A stretch of 7,281 nt of DNA from contig NZ_LECR01000092.1 in assembly GCF_001602625.1 (NCBI RefSeq), positions 59,124 to 66,404 of the forward strand. The letters are read 5' to 3'. The translations under genes were made by a program, and so were the position numbers. How positions within the stretch are numbered: the first letter of the stretch is position 1; each line of letters starts with the position of its first letter. Source of the stretch: Sodalis-like endosymbiont of Proechinophthirus fluctus. Its GTDB lineage: Bacteria; Pseudomonadota; Gammaproteobacteria; Enterobacterales; Enterobacteriaceae. Shown here in pieces: positions 1-6,476 of this stretch. Below the pieces are notes generated by a model. That model searched no databases. It was given only the letters and a program-made list of their open reading frames with translations, and was not told where the DNA came from.

Positions 1-191
1 TCGGCTAATAAGCCGCAGCTAGCTCTAAATCAATAACGCCAACAGATGCAGCTAAGAAATTTTCGCCTCAGGAAAAACGAGACGCACGCTGTACATATAA
101 TTTTTTATTAAATTAATAATATTTATGTAACTTTATGTCAATTTTGCAAAAGCATATTAACTATTTTTAATAAACATTTTTATCAGGAAAA

Positions 192-316
192 ATGGAGCTA
201 AGAAAGCGTAAAGTAGACCTTAGCAGCAGCGCGCCGTTCTAGCGTAGCTACCAGGTATGAACAGTGATCAAGACAAACATGTTCTTGTGATGTTTAAGAA
301 TACTCGCGTGTTTTGA
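192..316 (+). other. two tiny tandem open frames, doubtful
   Basis: An ATG at 192 preceded by TCAGGAAAA opens a 16-residue frame (MELRKRKVDLSSSAPF) ending at TAG 240-242. A second ATG at 257, preceded by CCAGG, opens a 19-residue frame (MNSDQDKHVLVMFKNTRVF) ending at TGA 314-316. They follow a very AT-rich segment that could act as a promoter region. A 6-bp hairpin (CGTGTT, loop TTG, AACACG at 307-321) overlaps the end of the second frame. Frames of this length are expected by chance, and neither peptide is recognised. They are recorded only because each has a purine-rich stretch before the start. Confidence 0.12.
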
Positions 317-697
317 ACACGGTAATCAAAAGAGGATTAAAGGTGCGTAGGCGCATGGAGTAATTGGCGTGAGCACGTGCCTACAAATATTAGGGCAAGC
401 GCGTTTTAATAATGCCAAGTGCAGATCTACGATTATTAATAGAGGACAGGTATTATTCAAAGGCGAGTGCGAGCTTTGCAACGTTGCACTTGTCCCTTTA
501 GCTTGATGTTGCATCACTCGTATTTGTTTGTCGTTCTCCTCTAAGAGCTTAAATACATTTTCAACTTTGACAATGTTTGCTCTTATATTCGCCCTTATCT
601 ATTGTGTACTCGCATCGGTATTCGATATCGGCAACTGAGCATACGAATGTAGACGCTGGTGTTGATTCAAATCTTTGGCCTAAGGTGGATGCTTTAA

Positions 698-913
698 TGC
701 GTTAAGAAGAGTGGACAAATTGATAGGTATCAGCGTTTCATCAGCACTCAGCAACTTTTAGCAAATACAATGCAAGCCGTGGTGTTGTTGGTCTTGAATC
801 TATCAACTAAAGGTGATATTTTCACGAGGGGTTGGTTATTATCTTGTAGTATTTTTAGTCATCAGCAGGGCTTTATCTTGATTAATAGCTTTGCCTACGT
901 ATTTCGGCGTTGA
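698..913 (+). other. unrecognised open frame, possible gene remnant
   Basis: The frame is open for 71 codons after a stop at 695-697 and ends at TGA 911-913. An internal ATG at 770 would give 47 residues. The part from about 722 to 810 reads like a helical protein segment (DRYQRFISTQQLLANTMQAV), and a neighbouring frame just upstream reads VDSNLWPKVDALMR before a stop at about 703-705. The two pieces together could be one gene split by a frameshift near 700. There is no good ribosome binding site before the ATG, and I recognise no family. It may equally be a chance open frame in a decayed region, so no function is assigned. Confidence 0.2.
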
Positions 914-1130
914 CGTTACGATATTTATCGTTCCTCTGGAATAATAAATACTAGTTTTTAACACGGCATTCGCATTATTTATATACTAATAAGGTTGAAA
1001 TAATCTCCTATGACGGTTGATTAATAGTGGTGTTTTATTTACCTCTCAGATTACGATGGTATGAGAAAAATTAATAGTCTTATGAAGAGACAGTATACAT
1101 GTAATAAAATTTATATTTTTGAAAATTAAA

Positions 1131-1176
1131 TAATCTATAGATTATAGGGAACGTTTGTAAAACAAGATAATCTATA
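1131..1176. repeat. 14-bp palindrome plus repeated TAATCTATA
   Basis: TAATCTATAGATTA at 1131-1144 is a perfect 14-bp palindrome. Its left part, TAATCTATA, recurs at 1168-1176, 37 bp further on, followed by a looser AGATAG counterpart. Such spacing could mark paired operator sites in a former promoter region. In sequence this AT-rich, however, chance occurrence is quite possible and no adjacent gene supports a role. Confidence 0.25.
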
Positions 1177-1400
1177 TACTTAGATAGACATTGTAAATAT
1201 TTTCCGCCACTATTTTTAATACGACTTTATTTGTTTTTTAACTCGTCTTGTGTTCATAATTTTTTATTTAGTAAATCCAGTGATTTTAATTATTTTTAAA
1301 TGGGTATTCTATAAAATTTATATATCGTAATAACTTGGCCTTTAGATTTCAAAACACGTTTCAGCCCTTACATTAAGGATGACCTATACTCGTGCATGCG

Positions 1401-1989
1401 TTAAATCCATCAATAAACTCACGATGATAAACGTACGTAATCCTGTGAGCTGTCTATGTGATTAAATGAGTATTCCATAAGGAATGACGGGTTGATTATT
1501 GACCAATTCATCTTCTCAGTCGCAGGCCGTAAAAGGGTATGGAATGAACCCCTCTTTGCGCCGAATATGAATGATATGTGCTCTAGTCGCGCAGAAACGA
1601 CTTTATGATCGTTGGCGCGGCAACGATGTGGCAGAACTAGTGCTTTTGCCTGAGTTTTGATATTAGTACCCGGGTATAATACGTGGGTGTAGCAACCCGT
1701 TGGCTGATGACGTGCGCTATCGCCTTTAGCAACAATAAGCGTCGTTCTCGTCCTGACCAAACTTAGCGGTTACGATAAGACATCCTCAGCTGCTATTACT
1801 CGTTGCACGCAATAATGGGATAAATTGCTCCCCGCCGACCAGGACAGCGATTGATCCGCTCACTTTCAATATGCGGGCATATTTCATCCATAGTCGTTCG
1901 TTATAGATATCGTGCGTCGGGCGGCGAGTTCGTTAAGCAGTCGCGCGGTAGCTGCGCAATAAGAAGTCCTACAGAGATTGCGATTTCCA
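1401..1989. other. decayed region downstream of binding-protein remnant
   Basis: A 113-codon minus-strand open frame lies at 1419-1760. It is rich in Arg, His and Ser, has no recognisable motif or convincing ribosome binding site, and I do not call it a gene. Between about 1815 and 1989 the minus strand still shows scattered fragments that could be the C-terminal third of the substrate-binding protein described next (for example QFASQKALS near 2010, a few bases above this stretch), but frames change too often to follow. Nothing else is supported. A former permease or ATPase gene of the same importer would be expected here if the locus had been complete, but I see no Walker motif or permease signature. 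Confidence 0.4.
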
Positions 1990-2570
1990 TTTATCTGCTT
2001 AGGGCTTTCTGAGAGGCAAACTGCAAACAGAGTCTAAAGGTGCGCGGTGTAGCAAGATGCGGTCGCCAAAGATTTTCTCGGCGATGGTCGCGTTAGGATC
2101 CCAAATGCCCCATGTGTCTACCCGGCCTTGCGTTAGCGTGGACAATCCCGCTGCCGACGCTAGGTAGCTCAATTACACATCATCAGTAGATAGGCTGTGA
2201 TCGCGTAAGATAGATAACAGGATATTATGGAATCCAGAGCCGTGATAGACGGAGGTTTTTTCCTTTCAACTGCTCGACGGTGGTTATAGTGGAGTCTTTT
2301 TCTACCAGTTGCGTCCTAAACAGACCCTGTTCACTGGCCGCCCACGATTTTGGCATCCCGCTGAGTTATAAGCGAGGAACATAGTAGGGGTGTCGCCGCC
2401 TCAAAAAGTGTCGATAGAATCCACCAGCAAAGTATCCATCACCGGCGGTGTAACGTCGAAATTTACCCATAGCTCCGCCGCCGGGACTTCTTGTACGGCA
2501 GTCAAAGGTGCGCTCTGCCTGAGCAGGCCGTTGCGTTGGCCGTTAACTTTATCTTCTGGATCGTTATGGA
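1990..2570 (-). pseudogene. ABC importer substrate-binding protein remnant (nitrate/sulfonate/taurine type)
   Basis: This is the remnant of a periplasmic binding protein that would deliver a small anion or sulfur compound to an ABC importer. Pieces in family order on the minus strand are VNGQRNGLL near 2550, VNFDVTPPVMDTLLVDSIDTF then GGDTPTMFLAYNSAG (2370-2470), MPKIVGGQ, KDSTITTVEQLKGKN (2256-2300), VYHGSGFHNILLSILRDHSL (about 2190-2250), and LTQGRVDTWGIWDPN followed by AEKIFGDRIL (2063-2140). The order (AGSIDFGxxGDTP, then KDSxIxTxxxLKGK, then GSxxHxLL, then VDxWxIWDP) is diagnostic of the SsuA/TauA-like family. In-frame stops lie at 2401-2403 (TGA) and 2173-2175 (TAA), and the reading frame shifts at least three times, near 2365, 2320 and 2253. 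A signal peptide cannot be read; the gene may once have run from about 2690 to about 1815. The substrate cannot be told. It lies downstream of, and in the same direction as, the LysR remnant. Confidence 0.75.
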
Positions 2571-2813
2571 ATTATGTATTGGACCCTTTTGGCCATTGAT
2601 AGTATTAACTTTGGCATTACCGGCCGGCGCCTAGGCCCAGTCAGCCGCTGATTCGCAGGTTGGAATGACCTCTGTGGGAGAGATCATCCGCCGTTTCGGC
2701 GTCCGCGCTGGCTGATATCGTCGGCGTCACGCAAACGACAGATACTGTCGTAGCGCCTTATGTCGCGGCGACTTATAGATATGCCGGCGTGCCAGGAGGT
2801 GGTGGGGATAAGG

Positions 2814-3775
2814 TCAGTGGGGGATGATGTCAGTGTCTATACCGGCCACGAGGGAATCGATGTATTGGTACTGCGCTATGGGCCCTACCCGGGTAAGCGA
2901 AGCGCTGGTGCAGTTCAGTAGCATCAAGCACGCCTACCTGGGAGGGCAAAGATCCAAAAGCTGGAAGTAAAAAACCGCCGCGGAGAGCCTGTGTTAATTC
3001 AATGTGCAGGGAAAACGCTTTGTCGCCGTTCACCATCGCTAAATACGGCTCTCGGGACGCATTACCTTTCCCGGTGAGGCGCATGCTTATCTGGTCGCCT
3101 ATGATTCTGTGCTGTCGGCACAGATGAGTCCGCAATATTTCTGGCAGATTACCTGAATCGCAATGAGTCTGCATCAAGGTATCAGGCGGTTTGACGTGAT
3201 AAGGACAGCCTGAAATGACGTGGATTTGGGCGTCGCGGGTGCCGCGGGTATGCTATGTCCTGCAAGTAGACCGGACTGGCGCAATTGACCATGCACAGTT
3301 CTCTCAGGTGTCGCGCTACCAGATTGACGTTGTTTAACTTACTGATACGCACCACGCAATCGAAACCCTTGTGCATATCCACCCATCGGTGCAACTTATT
3401 TCCACCTGGATAGTCGGATGCGCCTGCAGAAACTCTCCCAGGAGCGAGAAGACTCCAGCCGGGTGAAGGTGAAGGCAGTGGGCATATCGATGCGCAGCCT
3501 GCCTGTCCAGCACTATCCCCTGCTGGCAGAACAAGCTGTCCAGTTCATCCATCGAGGCGCGCACTTCTCGCACGCGTTCATATAGAACCAAGCCGTCCTG
3601 CGTAGGGGTCACCCGGCAGGTGGTGCAGCAATCGGACGCTCATCACGCTCTCGAGTGTCTGAATGTGTTCGGACATGGTAGATTAGGGCAGAACGAGACT
3701 GTTGCCTGCCTGGGTAAAACTTGCCAGCTCGACAGCCTGTACAAAGCCTTGCAGTAGCGCCAGTTTATTCATCAT
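2814..3775 (-). pseudogene. LysR-family transcriptional regulator, frameshifted
   Basis: The remnant spans about 320 codons, the usual length of a LysR regulator. The start ATG ATG at 3775-3770 follows AAGGAAGAA, a good ribosome binding site. The N-terminal helix-turn-helix reads MMNKLALLQGFVQAVELASF then TQAGNSLVLP, a stop, and STMSEHIQTLESVMSVRLLH. The stop is TAA at 3683-3685, where CAA (Gln) is an easy ancestral codon. A frameshift near 3614 leads into VTPTQDGLVLYERV. Next come RLRIDMPTAF (about 3480-3500, another frame), LLGEFLQAHPTIQVEISCTD, a shift near 3390, and KGFDCVVRISKLNNVNLVAR with NCASPVYLQDI. The effector-domain tail (EPYLAMVNGDKAF, then VLDATELHQRF) lies at 2880-3070. At least four frame changes plus the early stop make it non-functional. 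It would have bound DNA and controlled the divergent SDR gene at 3941 and perhaps itself. Confidence 0.9.
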
Positions 3776-3940
3776 TTCTTCCTTGATTGTTAGTTTTTAT
3801 TGAACATTATTATTTCCAAGTTAACGTTCTTTATCCCTTTTGCTCCGGTCAATATTCTTAGTAATACAGTTAGTAATACATTCACTTTTTTACGTAAGTC
3901 GACGTAGGATTATTCGATCGCAAGCCACAGGAGTTTTGCT
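3776..3940. promoter_or_regulatory. divergent LysR/SDR control region
   Basis: This 165-bp AT-rich gap separates the two divergent starts, the classical place for a LysR regulator to bind. AGGAG at 3929-3933 is the ribosome binding site of the SDR gene, 7 bases before its ATG. AAGGAA on the minus strand serves the regulator. No promoter hexamers fit well enough to call. Since both flanking genes are broken, any control here is likely a relic. Confidence 0.5.
3858..3880. repeat. tandem 11-bp direct repeat, possible operator
   Basis: TTAGTAATACA occurs at 3858-3868 and again at 3870-3880, one base apart, giving a 12-bp period. It sits in the middle of the gap between the LysR and SDR starts. 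LysR proteins usually bind interrupted dyads of T-N11-A type rather than tandem repeats, so this could be an operator part, a small duplication, or both. The two copies are identical. Confidence 0.45.
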
Positions 3941-4712
3941 ATGAGCCGTCCCATTGCATTCAATCACTTCACTGGTGCCAGCCACGGATTTGGCTACAAT
4001 GCCGCTATTCATCTTTCCGTTTCCGGTTTCGATATTATCGGTACTTATCACTCTCCAGAAGAGGAAGCACAAGCGTTGGTAAAAGAAATTGAATGGAGCG
4101 GGGCCGGGGAGGCCATGTTGCAGCTTGATACTGGGGGGAGGAGAGTAGCCACTTTGCCCGTTCCGTCATCGATCTGCAGCGGGCACTGAACGATAAGTTT
4201 AGCCAGACGTAGTTTCACCATTTTGGTGAACAATTCCGGGATTGGCATTCATGCCGAATTTGCCGCGAACGACGAAGCACAGTTCGATCAATTGATGCGT
4301 ATAAATTTCAAGGGCGCGTTTCTTCCTAATCCAAGTATTACTGTAGCTGCTAGCCGACGGTGGCAGTATTTTAAATATGTCAAATAGGATTACGCGCTTT
4401 ACTACCCCACCCCCAGCTTTGCTGCCTATGCCGAGACAAAGGGAGCGCTGGAAGTATTGACCCGTTATCAAGCCAAAGAGCTGGGCAACCGCTGGATATG
4501 GGTTAATATGCTCGCGCCTGGCGCGATCGAGTCGGATTTCGCCAGCGACACGGTGCAGGACAATAAGCAGGTGAATTAGGTCATTGCCGAGAATACCGTT
4601 TTGGTACGAGTGAAGTCGCCGGATGATATCCGAGGTCATGGCGCCGCTGAGCGATGATTGCCACTGGATGACCGCTCAGAGCGTTGAGGCGTCCGGCGGA
4701 ATGTGCCTTTAA
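3941..4712 (+). pseudogene. short-chain dehydrogenase/reductase (SDR), frameshifted
   Basis: This is the remnant of a classical SDR, an NAD(P)-dependent oxidoreductase of about 257 residues. The start ATG at 3941 follows AGGAG with 7 bases between. The cofactor motif TGASHGFG is at residues 11-18. Then follow GFDIIGTYHSPEEEAQALVK, VIDLQRALNDKF, TILVNNSGIGIHAEFA (NNSG for NNAG at 4229-4240), LLADGGSILNMSNRITRF carrying the catalytic-Ser region (TCA at 4380), the active-site YAETK (4427-4441), NMLAPGAIESDFAS, and EVMAPLSDDCHW with SVEASGGMCL ending at TAA 4710-4712. Reading needs five frame changes, near 4136 (a run of six G), 4210, 4335, 4412 (a C-rich run) and 4630. TAG at 4577-4579 interrupts it in frame. 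Every catalytic motif survives in some frame, so decay is recent. The substrate is unknown. It pairs divergently with the LysR remnant. Confidence 0.92.
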
Positions 4713-5194
4713 CCAGTTGCGGCCGAGGCACCTGCGTGAGTAGTCAGGCCGCGCGGCTCACAGTTGGGGGTACAGGGTGTCTACTGACGGTATTATGTTG
4801 ACGAGGAGTTGGAGGCCATAGCGATGGTGAAGGAAGCGCCGTAAGTAGTGGGTAAGGAGACGGAGACGGGACCCGGTGACAGTGAGCCCAGCAATGCGTC
4901 TCGTCTGTACTGTTGCTCCGCCTATGTCTAGGCGCCCCGACCTTCGCCACGCTGAATTATGCAGGGAAATGATATTTACATCCCACTGGCCAGAGAGAGG
5001 TCTACAGTGCTGTCGTGCTAAACATTGGCAAAAAAATTATGCCGCGAGAGCGGGAGCTCAGCCAATGAATCAGGTCCAGTGTCGATAATCGACAATCCTC
5101 TCTCTTTGCAGACGGTCACCGGCAACCGCACAGATCCCGTTAGAGAGCACGGCGATGCCCGGCATCGCCTCGACGCTGTCGGTTACGCCAGTCA
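4713..5194. other. gene-poor region after the SDR remnant
   Basis: No gene can be recognised. Plus-strand fragments such as DEELEAIAMVKEAP (about 4797-4845) and GNDIYIPLARERSTVLS (about 4965-5015) look protein-like, but they lie in frames cut by stops and do not join into a known family. Minus-strand frames over 4744-4950 are rich in Pro, His and Arg and look like shadows. The composition is GC-richer than the first 1400 bases, which suggests younger pseudogene sequence whose parent I cannot name. It contains the inverted repeat at 5151-5169. Confidence 0.4.
5151..5169. repeat. GC-rich perfect inverted repeat
   Basis: GGCGATGCC and GGCATCGCC form 9-bp perfect arms around a single C. As RNA this would make a strong hairpin with about 7 bp of stem and a 5-base loop. 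No T-run follows on either strand, so it is not a typical intrinsic terminator. It lies in a region without a recognised gene. Confidence 0.4.
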
Positions 5195-5446
5195 ATGTCA
5201 AAAGAAAATAGGATAGGGATTATTTGCCATCATTACAGCTCACAGCTCCATGAAGATTCGTTAGATACTAAGAATAATACCAGCAATACATCAAGCAATA
5301 ATGTGGCTAGCATTACTCGCTTCCCGCGCAACAAGAAGCTGATTGTCGCCAACCGGCCAATACCGAATTGGATGAAATCAACAAAACTAACATTGGCGAA
5401 AATAGTTAAAAATCCCCAACAAGGTAGAGTTAAGCATTCCCGATAA
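5195..5446 (+). CDS. hypothetical protein, doubtful
   Basis: This is an open frame of 83 codons from ATG 5195 to TAA at 5444-5446. The product is basic and rich in Asn, Ser, Thr and Lys (for example DTKNNTSNTSSNNVASITRF), with no membrane segment, signal peptide or known motif. There is no clear ribosome binding site: the bases before the ATG are GCCAGTCA. Its neighbours are decayed, and its composition shifts toward AT across its length. A chance open frame or the tail of a pseudogene is more likely than a working gene, and no function can be proposed. Confidence 0.2.
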   Translation: MSKENRIGIICHHYSSQLHEDSLDTKNNTSNTSSNNVASITRFPRNKKLIVANRPIPNWMKSTKLTLAKIVKNPQQGRVKHSR

Positions 5447-5713
5447 TGTATTCTTGGGGGTCCAATATCGTTTACTTACCTTATGTCACGAGGACATGTT
5501 GGAGGCATAGGACGCATTTCTTAACAGAAGGCAGCCAGATAATCATACTTATCTACCCTTAATATTAAGGGCACTGCTTTGTGATGAAAAAATAAAATAA
5601 AAGTTTTATTCTAATAGAAATGGCGAAAATAAAGTCAGTATGAGCTTCCGGCAAATACTGTTGTTATAGGGAATTATATTTCCGAATCATTGACAATTTT
5701 GCTAAGGTTAGCC
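5447..5713. other. intergenic region downstream of ssb
   Basis: No gene is seen in these 267 bases. The part next to ssb (5575-5713) is AT-rich. I found no hairpin followed by a T-run in the ssb direction close to its stop, so an intrinsic terminator for ssb is not evident. The region contains the palindrome at 5556-5571. Confidence 0.5.
5556..5571. repeat. perfect 16-bp palindrome
   Basis: CCCTTAATATTAAGGG is a perfect 16-bp palindrome with no loop bases, about 140 bp past the ssb stop codon. Lack of a loop and of a following T-run argues against a strong terminator. The form suits a dimeric DNA-binding protein site, but no gene start lies next to it. It could also be a weak transcript-end structure for ssb (minus strand). 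Confidence 0.4.
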
Positions 5714-6241
5714 TCAGAATGGAATATCATCATCAAAGTCCATCGGCGGCTCGTTGCTAGGCACAGGAGCTACGTTCTTCGCGGGGCGCGCTGCCAGCTC
5801 GCTGCCGCTACTAAACTGCGCATTATTACCCTGCTGCTGTCCCCATCCGCCCTGCTGTACTCCACCGACGTTACCGCCCACCGTGCCGCCTTGTCGACCG
5901 CCGAGCATTTGCATCGTGCCACCTATACTAACCACCACCTCGGTGGTGTACCGATCTTGGCCGCTTTGGTCTTGCCATCTTCGGGTCTGTAGCGATCCCT
6001 CGATATACACCTGGGAGCCCTTACGTAAATATTCACCTGCTACCTCGGCCAGCTTACCAAACAGTACCACGCGGTGCCATTCTGTTCTCTCCTTGGTATC
6101 GCCGGTCTGCTTGTCGCGCCAGCTCTCAGAGGTGGCCAGAGTGATGTTGGCTACCGCACCACCGTTAGGCATATGACGTACCTCCGGATCCTGGCCCAGG
6201 TTTCCGACTAGAATCACTTTATTAATGCCTCTGCTGGCCAT
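5714..6241 (-). CDS. ssb: single-stranded DNA-binding protein SSB
   Basis: SSB is a homotetramer that coats single-stranded DNA during replication, recombination and repair and recruits partner enzymes through its C-terminal tip. The product has 175 residues; E. coli SSB has 178. The N-terminal OB fold (residues 1-115) opens [20 protein letters not shown] and keeps the DNA-stacking tryptophans W41 and W55 (W40 and W54 in Met-less numbering), H56 in the conserved TEWHR, and the [11 protein letters not shown] end of the fold. A Gly/Gln-rich linker follows ([15 protein letters not shown]), then the acidic tip MDFDDDIPF that binds partner proteins. AGGAGA at 6246-6251 on the minus strand lies just before the ATG and fixes the start. 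It is divergent from uvrA, the conserved Enterobacterales arrangement. The linker differs most from E. coli, as usual for this family. The gene is intact although its downstream side is decayed. Confidence 0.98.
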   Translation of the reverse strand: MASRGINKVILVGNLGQDPEVRHMPNGGAVANITLATSESWRDKQTGDTKERTEWHRVVLFGKLAEVAGEYLRKGSQVYIEGSLQTRRWQDQSGQDRYTTEVVVSIGGTMQMLGGRQGGTVGGNVGGVQQGGWGQQQGNNAQFSSGSELAARPAKNVAPVPSNEPPMDFDDDIPF

Positions 6242-6343
6242 GGGGTCTCCTGATCAGATGAATGACTAAGTTTAATCTCTCAAGTTTACCATTGCCAACG
6301 CTTAAAGAACATGTTTAGAAACTTGGACTGCGCAGCGGAAACT

Positions 6344-6370
6344 TGCTGAAGCAGAGTTATTTGTTACAAT
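6344..6370 (+). promoter_or_regulatory. candidate uvrA promoter
   Basis: TTGCTG at 6344-6349 and TACAAT at 6365-6370 resemble sigma-70 hexamers on the plus strand. The 15-bp spacing is shorter than the ideal 17, so the match is modest. The degenerate LexA-box-like sequence begins 5 bp after the TACAAT, where a bound repressor would block transcription starting here. Confidence 0.3.
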
Positions 6371-6375
6371 CAATG

Positions 6376-6391
6376 CTAGATATTAATTCAG
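6376..6391. promoter_or_regulatory. degenerate LexA (SOS) box
   Basis: CTAGATATTAATTCAG matches the E. coli uvrA operator CTGTATATTCATTCAG (from memory) at 13 of 16 positions, and flanking bases also agree in part. The right half-site CAG is intact. The left half-site CTG has become CTA, and the following T is G. LexA contacts CTGT strongly, so binding should be weakened. It lies 101 bp before uvrA, in the gap shared with ssb. Confidence 0.55.
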
Positions 6392-6476
6392 TTTTTTATT
6401 GATCGTCTCGCGCCGCCGTGTTTTTGTCAACCGCACAGGCCACCCTCGTTGTTCATCCGGTGTTGGGATTAGTTGA

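Larger units (their letters stand above)
1..1400. other. AT-rich gene-free region
   Basis: No coding region that I can recognise lies here on either strand. The stretch is markedly AT-rich, especially 90-190 and 1080-1340, and stop codons are frequent in all frames. A 63-codon minus-strand frame at 326-517 has no recognisable motif and is probably chance. The plus-strand frame from 698 to 913 is the longest suggestive piece and is listed separately. Small structures seen are a 5-bp hairpin at 2-15 (CGGCT/AGCCG, no T-run after it), a 12-bp palindrome TGCAACGTTGCA at 477-488, and a 14-bp palindrome at 1131-1144. The most economical reading is old, heavily eroded pseudogene sequence that has drifted to AT; no parent gene can be named. 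Confidence 0.6.
6242..6476. promoter_or_regulatory. ssb-uvrA divergent control region
   Basis: These 235 bp separate the two start codons and must carry promoters for both. Candidate ssb promoter, minus strand: TTGGCA at 6298-6293 and TAAACT at 6274-6269, 18 bp apart, about 28 bases before the ATG. A further TTGACA at 6430-6425 on the minus strand has no good -10 partner, although ssb of E. coli is known to have several promoters. For uvrA see the separate entries. GGGA at 6465-6468 is the weak ribosome binding site of uvrA, 8 bases before its ATG. Confidence 0.5.

Noticed and set aside
661..685. GATTCAAATC resembles a tRNA T-loop.
   Set aside because: The flanking bases cannot form the 5-bp T-stem and no acceptor or anticodon arm is present.
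1419..1760. A 113-codon open frame on the minus strand.
   Set aside because: No recognisable motif, coding-like composition or convincing ribosome binding site, and it is surrounded by decayed sequence.
338..2513. The 9-mer AAAGGTGCG appears near 338, 2037 and 2504.
   Set aside because: It is short, irregularly spaced and without shared flanks, so it is not a repeat family or array.
2584..2625. Plus-strand reading AIDSINFGITG, like the central motif of a substrate-binding protein.
   Set aside because: The coherent order of binding-protein motifs is on the minus strand just below it; this isolated plus-strand resemblance has no continuation and is probably chance.
4199..4639. A 146-codon minus-strand open frame.
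   Set aside because: It is antisense to the SDR remnant, whose motifs are clear on the plus strand.
5176..5191. CTGTCGGTTACGCCAG fits the CTG-N10-CAG LexA pattern.
   Set aside because: The core is GC-rich rather than the usual TA alternation, and it lies in a gene-poor stretch without a nearby downstream DNA-repair gene; one such match is expected by chance.
5754..6176. A 140-codon plus-strand open frame.
   Set aside because: It is the antisense shadow of ssb; its Cys/Pro-rich content mirrors the Gly/Gln codons of the SSB linker.
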